Shown here: positions 56,402 to 64,000 of the stretch, in pieces | Layout of the letters: each line of letters begins with the position of its first letter | Numbering within the stretch: position 1 is the first letter of the stretch | Notes under the pieces: generated by a model | The model's database searches: none | What the model was told of the DNA's origin: nothing | The model's input: only the letters and a program-made list of their open reading frames with translations | Made by a program: the position numbers and the translations under genes | From: Limnoperna fortunei | Taxonomy: Eukaryota > Mollusca > Bivalvia > Mytilida > Modiolidae | DNA length: 64,000 bases | Direction of reading: 5' to 3' | Assembly (NCBI GenBank): GCA_944474755.1 | Contig: OX104112.1 | Location: 20,424,460 to 20,488,459, forward strand

Positions 56402-56712
56402 TGGTGCCCGAGTGGTTAAGGTAGTTAGTCAGCTACTATTGATCACGTGCCTATTACCACCGAGGTTAAGGTTTGAGCCTTACTGCTGCCGGCTTCAACC
56501 TATGACAAACTTTACTGCCGTTATAATTCAAAGTTATCGCCAAAAAAAAAGAAAGCGAGGGTACGATTATTCGTTCTAGCTTCAACCCTTATTGACAATA
56601 ATTGCCAGATTTCAAGCAGAGGATCAAATGCTTTTGTTCGGGTACTCCGGCTTTTTACTGCAATAAAAACTAAATGCCATATATATAGCTGAAAAAACTG
56701 CTGACAGTTCAA
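56402..56712 (+). mobile_element. SINE carrying a small insertion
   Basis: The head TGGTGCCCGAGTGGTTAAGG, the ATTGATCACGTGCC word and a degenerate box B lead to GGCTTCAACC at 56490. About 88 bp later CTAGCTTCAACCCTTATTGA resumes the body, which continues to ATATAGCTGAAAAAACTGCT. The short insertion is bounded by the repeated GCTTCAACC word, as a target duplication would be. Confidence 0.75.
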
Positions 56713-56759
56713 AAAAACAGAAGAAAGAAAGAAACAAACAACCATTCATATAAAATTGA

Positions 56760-56950
56760 TCTTGTGCTTTTCAACACTCAGGATGAGAGTTCGAGCATAC
56801 AGGATGTGCTCTACTTCATCTCCAATCTAAAAGGTTGTTCCTCCGAAAGCCGGGAGATTTACTCAGGTTTCCTCCCTAATAAAATCTTGATACCATGATA
56901 TTGCTGAAAAATTGCTGATAGTGGCGTTAAATCCCATTCAAACAAATAAA
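56760..56950 (+). mobile_element. 5'-truncated SINE
   Basis: Begins just before box B (GAGAGTTCGAGCATACAGGA) and runs through CTCCAATCTAAAAGG, GGGAGATTTACTCAGG and CCATGATATTGCTGAAAAAT to GTGGCGTTAAATCCC. It lies head-to-tail after the SINE at 56402. Confidence 0.75.
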
Positions 56951-57780
56951 TCTATATATTAATATTATTATATGTTTTGCTGCCACATAAAGTTTAAGTT
57001 TAGTGTCACCTTGTCAAAATATGTTGCAAGGTCAAGTCAGTGATATTTTCTGGTATGCTATTTAAAGAATGAGTCAGATGTCTAAATATTGTGAAAACCA
57101 TATAAATCAATGTATCCAATATTTTAATTGACTGATTGATTGAATGGTTGTTATACTTTTTTGTGGAACTTCTTGTAGATATATAAAACTAATGTTTTAT
57201 TTGGATGTATATTGTGTTGAAAGTAAGTTTAAGGATCTAAACAACTATACTAAGTTTTTAAATTGTATCGTACATTACTTATTGCATTTGCTTTTTGTTG
57301 ATAATGCTAAAACAATAAAACGTTATCAAGTATGGAATTTGAATAAACACAACCGGGTGTTAAGCCTAAGTTTTGAGGACGTATCTTTATTGCATTTATT
57401 GGATTTATTTCCGTGAATAAATCGATTAACGTCTTTAATTTAAAAAATAGTATTACCGTCAATCGACCGATTAATTTCTTTAAATATTTAACACAGTATT
57501 ACCGGGATATACTCTAGTCTACTAAATGCAAATTCTTATTTCTTCAAACAAAACATTTATATTGTAGTTAATTCCACGAATATTGTAATTTTATTATCTT
57601 CGTACAACTAAAAATATTCGTAATAATCATAGTTGATGAATAAAATCAATACTTGACAATCTGACAAAAAAAAAACAAACAAACCTCCAGTTATCCGAGG
57701 TATATTAAACGTATGTCTCGTTACACAAAATACATACTATTAAATAAGTGATCAAATATAATATATGTGTACAAATTGTT
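56951..57780. other. No gene recognised
   Basis: AT-rich. The 90-codon plus-strand frame at 57144-57416 starts with ATG and has no motif I recognise and no neighbour to suggest a function. It may be chance or a decayed fragment. Confidence 0.35.
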
Positions 57781-57784
57781 TAAA

Positions 57785-58010
57785 AAAGGGAAATTGCAAA
57801 GAAACACGACAAAGCAACATAAGCCAAAAGCCAAGGGACAGTTACAAATCCGTATATAGACAAAAACAACACAAAAACCAAAAACATAAAACACAGAAAG
57901 AGAGTAACCCAAACCCAATAAAAGCCTTGGGTGCACTCAGGCGCTCCGGACGAGTAAGCAGTGCTTGCCTCTAATTAGACACCCGCCGAGTTACTCACAG
58001 TCATGTCCAG
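57785..58010 (-). repeat. 3' tail of the Penelope-like element (copy 1)
   Basis: On the minus strand, GGCAAGCACTGCTTACTCGT, the CCGGAGCGCCTGAGTGCACC word, a T/G-rich part with CTCTTTCTGTGTTT, and GTCGTGTTTCTTTGCAATTT. The part from about 57785 to 57940 reappears at 61770-61925. The 69- and 71-codon frames over it are not genes. Confidence 0.65.
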
Positions 58011-58249
58011 GGAAAAGTCAAATCCAGGAATAGGAAACACTACCTATGACTCAGCGAAAATGTCAGATTGTATTTGAGACACTGATTTCCCATAACGATC
58101 AATTAGGTCATGGTGACGACCATATAACTTCTGGAGAGAGGTACAACAAACCCTTGTTTGAGTAATTAAGCAGTCAACAGCAGTGATCGGTCTAGAAAAT
58201 CGGAATACCGATCGCAGGATCTAGAATAACGCATAAGCTGTGAAATGTA

Positions 58250-59370
58250 CATGCCATACGATGGAGCTGCTGGAATGGTGCTGTCAATGAACGGGAAGTT
58301 GACAATTGGAAAGTTGTAGTCATCACGTTAGTCGTAGAGTCTAGTTTGCAGTTTTCCTGAGTATATTTCTAGAAGTAGGTCTAAGTAAGATGCTGACCTA
58401 AGTGTATTGGTGGTGTCCTTAATTTCAAGCTCGCTAGGGTAAATTAAATGTAAATAGTCACCAAATTTAGCATTGGTGATGGACAAAACATCATCAATAT
58501 AGCGAAATGTTAAATTAAAGGTCTGAACAGTGTCTTTTCTTTCCTCTTCAATAAGCCTTCTAGGAATTCAGCCTCATAAGAGTACAAAAACAGGTCGGCG
58601 AGGAGAGGAGCACAATTAGTACCACTTGGGATACCACCAGTATACCAACAGTCTGTTGAAAAACATGTCCTCCAAACATGACGAATATGTTATCAATCAG
58701 AAAATCTAACATGTGACAGATTTTGTCTTCAGTATATTTTGTATTAAATTTAGAGTCATTGATGACGAAGCAAGTTCTGTCATGACTAATTACCAGGTAT
58801 TTATATAGTCTCTTTTCGTTTTTCTTGAAAAAGCAGCGTTTTATAAGATCCTTAAGCCTGGTTTTATGCTGCGTATGAGGGATGGCGTATAGAGTGTCTA
58901 AAAATCAAATGTTTTAGGGCTGTTTCAATTGGAAAGAGATCCAGACCTCAAGATGTCTATCAGGTCACTGTATTTTTGAAGTACCATTTTTACTGTTGTT
59001 AAAATAGTGGTCAGGAGTTGCGATAGTGTTTTGGTAGAAAACTTAGACGATCCTGCAATGAAACGCTATTTGTAAGGATTTTTGTGAAGTTTTGGAATCC
59101 AATACAATAAGAAGAGATAACAATCTTCGACTTTGATTTTGAGATCAAAGGATGCCAATGCCGGTTTGTGATTTTCAATAATCTCCTCCTTTGAATACGC
59201 AGTGAATATGTAAGTAAGATTGCTAAGTAAACTCTCCATGCCTAACTCATTAATTAAACACTATGTAATTTTTTTGCAGATAAAAATAATGTTGTTGGCG
59301 GCTTTGTCTGCTGGCACAACAACATATTTGTCATGAACATCGGACAAAGTTTTAAGAGCATCAAGATTTC
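58250..59370 (-). pseudogene. Penelope-like reverse transcriptase core
   Basis: Text on the minus strand: VHDKYVVVPADKAANNIIFI (59330, DKG-like motif), LYWIPKLHKNPYK-stop-RFIAGSSK (59090), TFDF and TLYAIPHTQHKTRLKDLIKR (about 58900). Next come GGHVFQQTVGIPSGTNCAPL followed by LADLFLYSYEAEF (58670-58570), and the catalytic FRYIDDVLSI (58510-58480), followed by YPSELEI-type text. Motif C YIDD is intact. Several stops (about 59270, 59060, 58920) and frameshifts interrupt it. Such enzymes prime reverse transcription at the nick made by GIY-YIG. Confidence 0.75.
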
Positions 59371-59386
59371 TAAGATTGATAATGCT

Positions 59387-60057
59387 TCAGTACTCATAGA
59401 TCTTCTTAAACAACGTAAATGACCTCAAGGCCTTTACCCGCTCTGACAAAGCATCAACCTCATGGTCCTCTTGCTTTGCCCATTTTCTGGCATAGTCCTC
59501 TATTAAATCCTTCAACAAGTTATAATGCCAGTTGATGGATTTAGGTTCACGGTACTTTGGTCTTTTGGACAACACATTGCGGAGTCTTTCATTTTCAACA
59601 ATATTAAGATCTCCAGTTATCACGTGACCTGAAGGACTATATATGAATGGGGAATTGTGGCAAGAGCAATCGGGGGGTTTGGCTTTGAAGTCACTGATCA
59701 ACAGATCCTGCTATACACGTTTGTAATTGAAAATTCCGGGTGCAATGTGGGTAGTATAGGTATAAGATATAATAGGAATTGATTTATTCTTGGTGGAATT
59801 TTGGAAGTAACAGACTTGTGATGCAAGATATTACCAAGATTAATAGCAGCTATGCCTTTGTTAGCAAAAAGTAATGAAAGAAAGGAACGAGGCTCTTCTA
59901 CTTCTTTGTGTGTGTTAACCGGTTTGAATAATCTGTGTTTTCCAATGTCTAAAATAATAGCTACTAATCTATACAGAGTTGGCGAAGGGTCTGTTACAGA
60001 TGACTGGAGACATTCTTTGTAAAGAGAATGTAGTGTTTTGAGTGGAACAGAGTACAA
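59387..60057 (-). pseudogene. Penelope-like connector and N-terminal RT region
   Basis: Two consecutive open pieces in different frames. 60057-59698 (119 codons) includes LYKECLQSSVTDPSPTLYRL and FLSLLFANKGIAAINLGNIL. 59701-59387 (104 codons) includes KPPDCSCHNSPFIYSPSGHV, TGDLNIVENERLRNVLSKRP and KYREPKSINWHY. The CSC and GHVITGDLNIV..LR.....GPKYREP-like text is characteristic of the region before the RT in Penelope-like elements with this RT type. One frameshift separates the pieces near 59700. Confidence 0.72.
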
Positions 60058-60269
60058 TTTAGCTCGAATATGATGAAATCCTAGTGGTTTTTGAAGAAAT
60101 GGTAGTAGGTCATTTATATATACATCATGTAACTAAGATGATAGATAGTAACGATGACCACGATTACGTTGTCGCTTACTGTGATAGAAAAGGCCCATCA
60201 CATTCACATTGCTGCAAATAGGACTAGAAAGGTTACCTATACTATCAATTTTGTCATTGCACCCATAAG

Positions 60270-60570
60270 GTATTGCAGTGCCTAATTTTCTGATCCAGTA
60301 TTCTTCTTTGTTACTAAGTAGGTGAATTGAGGATTGTTAGAATCATGGTAGATTTTTTCAAGAATGCGGACCTTCATAGACAGAATAGAGTGGTCTGTCT
60401 GATTGAAATGTTGATATACTGCAGGAAATTTGTTGGTATTAATTCCTGAATGGTGTCCACATATACGTTTGTTGAGTCGCCCTTTTGTTTCTACAGATTG
60501 AATAAGTCTGTATAAGTTGCATTCTAACGCGTAGACAATATTTTCTGATTTACAATTCAGATCATCAAAA
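60270..60570 (-). pseudogene. GIY-YIG endonuclease domain of the Penelope-like element
   Basis: On the minus strand one open frame reads CKSENIVYALECNLYRLIQS, then VETKGRLNKRICGHHSGINT, VYQHFNQTDHSILSMKVRIL and EKIYHDSNN. NIVYALEC corresponds to the GIY element. LIQSVETKGRLNKR corresponds to the YIG element plus the catalytic Arg helix, but the YIG glycine/valine-glycine residues are lost, so the nuclease is probably dead. The domain cuts target DNA in active relatives. It lies upstream of the RT, the key observation for the permuted order. A stop follows at about 60270. Confidence 0.72.
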
Positions 60571-60600
60571 CTTCTGGTGTGATATGTTTTGTTTGTTAAA

Positions 60601-61750
60601 TTACTTGTAAATTTAGTTTCTGTTATTCAGTTATTAAAAGTTATATAGGTTCTTTAATACTGCAATTTATTTTATTTCATGTTAGATGTTTACTAATTTA
60701 TTTATTTTTTCTTTTATCTCGCCTGTCATTTAATCTAAGCAATGATCTAGGGTGAAAGCCAAATTGTGTCTGTCTAACCTGTTGCTATGTTATCATGTGA
60801 AGAAAAACATCGTTCATTGTAAAGTTGTACTTTTGTATTTTATAATGCATTACGCATTTTCTATTAATAGTTTCAATCCGTTCTGTTGAGAGGCATAATC
60901 AACTAGTTTTCTATCATGATTAATGTCAAATTTGGTATAGGCTTAGATATTGTGTTTGTAAGACATGATTACGTTATATTGTAATTGTGTCAAAATCAAA
61001 ATGTCATGTCCATTTAAAGCTTGATTTATTTAGCCACCACAAAATTGACCTTTATTGGTATATTAATCATATGAATCCCTAGAATATATTATTTCATTTT
61101 AACGTAGATGTGTTCATCAACACACCATGCTACTGTTACTCAATAGGTGGATACAAAATTTTGCTACATGTTCAATAATTTAAGATACAAAACTGTAAGC
61201 ATATAGAAAGTACTATAAAACTTCCTTCCTATCAGTGTTTCACATATATATTGTACCAAATCCTCCTCTTAAATAATTGTCAATTTACAAGCTCCATTGT
61301 TTTTATCCACTATCATCTGAAATCTTTCATTTTTAAACGCAGGTGCGAGACCAGAATTATATGTTATAGTTTTATTTTCTTTTCGCCACTTGAATGCAGT
61401 TATTTCGAATTTTGCTTCAAATCGGTAGTTCATAACTGCATCATTTAAGATATTAACGTATATGTGTATGTTATTAGCGTGCAGATGCTGATTAACTGAT
61501 AATACATGATACAAAGACTGCAAACGGAATGAAAAGCGCTACCTTGGTTCAGTTCGCATTATTTAATACATGTATACAATATGCAGGTCACAAAACGACA
61601 TTAGAGATACTTAAAATAAAACATAATTACTGATATTTAAACAGTTCATTTAAGAACCAAGATGAACACGAAGGTACCTTTTATAGAACGGGCTTAAATT
61701 GAAGCAGGTAGCTTACATAATTGTGAGTTTATCACACGCCAAATTATACA
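60601..61750. other. No gene recognised
   Basis: AT-rich sequence. Opposed 65- and 84-codon frames at 61251-61523 overlap each other and carry no motif. Confidence 0.35.
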
Positions 61751-61752
61751 CA

Positions 61753-61985
61753 TTATATTTGGTTCTTAATTAGAAAAATAGCAAAGAAACACGACCGAAC
61801 AACAAGAGCAGAAAGACAAGGGACAATTACAGATCTGGACATAGACAAACATGTACATCGCAACACAAAAAACAAAAACACAGAAAGAGAACAACGCAAA
61901 CCCAAAAATAGCTTATGTGTATGAACAGTCACCATAAAATCTCCATCGCCGAAACGAGTGGATAATTCACAAAAGAGGTTTTCAT
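61753..61985 (-). mobile_element. Second copy of the Penelope-like 3' tail
   Basis: CAAAGAAACACGACCGAACA, AGACAAGGGACAATTACAGA and the AACACAGAAAGAGA.CAACGC stretch (plus-strand reading) match 57797-57905 at moderate divergence, in the same orientation. It is a strongly 5'-truncated insertion; the 84-codon frame over it is not a gene. Confidence 0.65.
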
Positions 61986-62268
61986 TCATCCGCTGGCACA
62001 GAGGCAAAATCGAGTCTACAAATAAACCAGATCAAAATGAATTACGTAGATCTTATTCACATCTGTTTGAGTTTTCAATTTTTTTAAATCTGCATTGTTT
62101 TCAACGTTATGATAATATAAAAAACATATTAGGAATTTATTTGTCAAGGTACAAAAAGTTTTCCTTTTATTTATATTGTTTATTGTTATTTAAATACTAC
62201 GATTATATTAATTTCATACTTGTTTTGTTCAAACCTTGTATATTTGACATCTTAAATCATAACTAATT

Positions 62269-62602
62269 CACAAGTTGGCATTTAAATAGCACTAACGAAT
62301 TATAAAGTTAAAACAACCTCCTTTACGAAGTTTTACTGCTTTGTAATACCAGGATATCATTAAAAAATCTAGGATATGAATAAAATAATATGAAACCAAG
62401 TCGTGGATTGTAAAATTTATTCTGCATGAAAACGTCACAAGTTGGCATTTAAATAGCACTAACGAATTATAAAGTTAAAACAACCTCCTTTACGAAGTTT
62501 TACTGCTTTGTAATACCAGGATATCATTAAAAAATCTAGGATATGAATAAAATAATATGAAACCAAGTCGTGGATTGTAAAATTTATTCTGCATGAAAAC
62601 GT
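62269..62602 (+). repeat. Exact tandem duplication of 167 bp
   Basis: CACAAGTTGGCATTTAAATA begins at 62269 and again at 62436, and the two 167-bp copies appear identical to the base, including the 3' part GCATGAAAACGTCACA. No ORF and no transposon signals are present. The identity implies a recent event. Confidence 0.9.
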
Positions 62603-63085
62603 CACATGCTAATATGGGTAGAAAATTGGGAAAGCAATGGCATAATTCGAATAGATACCTCAATTCAATTAATAGCTCAAATTATGGAAATAAACTAGTC
62701 TCAAACTAAAAGTGCATCGTCACTGACTTGCTTAAATGTCTGGTTTATTAATATTACGCTGCTTTATCAATATGACGAACTATGCTCATTTGATTTAAAA
62801 TTTTATTACTATAGTTATAGATAGATAATTACTGCTTACGAAGTAACTGTTTACACAAACCAACTGGGACAATTGGCCTTCACATGATAGGTTCTGCGGT
62901 CCCCATTATTAATGGCTAATATCTAAGTGTCTAATAAATTACCCAGTATATGTTTGAATGCTGGTATCACTCGATAACATATAACGTGGTGGTTACATAA
63001 CGTTGAACGATACGTTTCACAAGCGTAATATGAACTGTCTACACTTGTCAGTTAACCTACAGCACTTGAGATTGAAAACGCAACA
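62603..63085. other. No feature recognised
   Basis: AT-rich, without gene or repeat that I can name. Confidence 0.35.
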
Positions 63086-63089
63086 CATT

Positions 63090-63214
63090 TAGCAATCCGT
63101 CAGCGTTCCAAAATCCGTCAGCAATCAGACAAATCGTTCACAATCCGTCAGATCGTTCCCAATTCGTCAATTGACGAATTTGCAATGATTTGATCTGGCG
63201 GATTGATCCGTCCA
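63090..63214. repeat. ATCCGTCAG cluster with 20-bp perfect palindrome
   Basis: AATTCGTCAATTGACGAATT at 63161-63180 is a perfect palindrome. It is flanked by outer arms CAATCCGTCAGATC (63141) and GATCTGGCGGATTG (63192), which are inverted with one mismatch. Three more ATCCGTCA words occur at about 63093, 63112 and (inverted) 63205. It could extrude a cruciform or be a multi-site protein target. Confidence 0.75.
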
Positions 63215-63555
63215 TTCAACTTCCGGTTAGTGAAATTAATATTTAGAAATGTGAAAATGCGTTTCACTCGCAAATTTTTCAGGTATAAAAATGTCAACTT
63301 TTTATGTCCTCATTTATGGCTGATTTAACGTAATATATAAAGCTAAAACAGGTCTAAAGATATAAATGGAAATTTCCCCAATCTATTACTTATGCATCTG
63401 TGACGAAAAATAAATATCACATAATGTAATTTTATTAACAAAATAATCAAAAACAAAGTAAATTAAAACAAAGCATACATACAAAGACTTTACAAAAAAT
63501 ATTTGATCATCATGTGACATTCTTGTATTTGTCTTAGAAATTTTTTAAAGCGGAA
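63215..63555. other. No feature recognised
   Basis: AT-rich linker before the SINE. Confidence 0.35.
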
Positions 63556-63558
63556 CAA

Positions 63559-63809
63559 GTCTAGGAGTGGTCAAGGTAGTTCGTCTACTATTGATCACGT
63601 GGTCTATCAGCACTGAGATTGCGGGTTCGATTCTCACTGCAGGCAGGGTGTACTCGACTCCAATCTTAATTGACAAGGATTGCCAGTTTTCCTACCGAAG
63701 GTCGGGGGTTTCCTCCGGGTACTCCGGCTTCCTAACCCAATAAAACCTAGACGTCATGAAATAGCTGAAAAATTGCTGAAAGTGGCGTTAAAACACCATT
63801 CAAAAAAAA
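63559..63809 (+). mobile_element. tRNA-derived SINE, nearly complete
   Basis: TAGGAGTGGTCAAGGTAGTT (head slightly truncated), TACTATTGATCACGTGGTCT, box B GCGGGTTCGATTCTC at about 63621, TACTCGACTCCAATCTTAAT, GATTGCCAGTTTTCCTACCG, GGGTACTCCGGCTTCCTAAC, and the tail ATGAAATAGCTGAAAAATTG then AAGTGGCGTTAAAACACC and A(8). It agrees very well with the copy at 38308. Confidence 0.9.
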
Positions 63810-64000
63810 TCTACTTCATCAAAGAAAATCTTTGCTCTATTTAGTGTGTTGAACTGTACTTACGCTTATTTCTATCTTAGCCCTGGTAATTAATTTAATT
63901 GTAACAATGTTAAAATATATGACATATTTTGTATTTTGAATAATTAATATAGTCCTTTTTATATAGATCATCAAATAAGAGGATCACTTGTTTAAAAATA
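63810..64000. other. No feature recognised to the window end
   Basis: AT-rich sequence after the SINE; nothing identified. Confidence 0.35.

Larger units (their letters stand above)
57785..60600 (-). mobile_element. Penelope-like element with N-terminal GIY-YIG (permuted, Naiad-like order)
   Basis: Read on the minus strand the order is: a GIY-YIG endonuclease region (60565-60270), a connector (60057-59700), a region with SGHVITGDLNIVENERLRNV (59620), a DKG-like DKAANNI motif (59310), then the RT core, and a 3' tail to about 57785. In canonical Penelope-like elements GIY-YIG is C-terminal; the order here is the permuted one described for the Naiad clade, which is common in invertebrates. The tail contains CACTGCTTACTCGTCCGGAG. 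Stops and frameshifts occur throughout. Confidence 0.75.

Noticed and set aside
57144..57416. 90-codon plus-strand frame as a small gene
   Set aside because: An ATG is present, but there is no motif, homology or repeat evidence; kept only as a remark in an unassigned stretch.

Overview
The window is a piece of an animal nuclear genome, most probably from a marine bivalve mollusc. The base composition is AT-rich. There are no operons, no ribosome-binding sites and no long single-exon host genes. Short tRNA-derived elements of a kind I know from bivalves recur in both orientations, with a glycine/leucine-tRNA-like head, a GTTCGA box B and a 3' tail ending in ...AGTGGCGTTAAAAC. I could not identify any host protein-coding gene, and almost everything that can be named is a transposable element or a tandem repeat.

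Region by region. (1) 0-6.2 kb: a relic of an unclassified repeat and a CR1/jockey-like LINE with one in-frame stop, the LINE lying between inverted copies of a 75-bp sequence. (2) 7-26 kb: a remarkable run of unrelated tandem arrays. They are a 155-bp satellite built of three 52-bp monomers with a ~467-bp higher-order unit, a CACGTG-bearing mini-array, a ~6.9-kb array of a 41-bp satellite (about 167 copies), and arrays of 133, 31, 36-37 and 50 bp. SINEs, two short inverted-repeat (MITE-like) elements and a striking ~100-bp hairpin lie among them. (3) 26.8-37.5 kb: a decayed Polinton/Maverick-like element. It has a coiled-coil ORF, a SAP-like ORF and a family-B DNA polymerase broken by stops and frameshifts. 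The polymerase gene is split by a 6.2-kb BEL/Pao LTR retrotransposon with 664/666-bp LTRs and a perfect 5-bp target duplication; this retrotransposon seems to have lost its integrase. (4) 37.5-43.4 kb: several SINEs, a badly decayed LINE and a fragment of a canonical Penelope-like element with a C-terminal GIY-YIG domain. (5) 43.4-52.2 kb: two near-identical ~2.8-3.0-kb copies of one segment about 5.4-5.7 kb apart. Each copy has a LINE 3' end, a YY1-like CAAGATGGCGG site and an ORF1-like reading frame. (6) 52.2-55.2 kb: an unclassified repeat and a LINE with a recognisable reverse transcriptase and C-terminal cysteine/histidine motif. (7) 56-64 kb: SINEs, a minus-strand Penelope-like element whose GIY-YIG domain lies N-terminal to the reverse transcriptase (the permuted, Naiad-like order), a second copy of its 3' tail, an exact 167-bp tandem duplication and a 20-bp perfect palindrome inside a larger inverted repeat.

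The window reads as a transposon- and satellite-rich intergenic or pericentromeric-like district with repeated nesting of elements. None of the coding regions looks intact enough to be expressed as a full protein. Coordinates of diverged elements were placed by eye and can be off by tens of bases.
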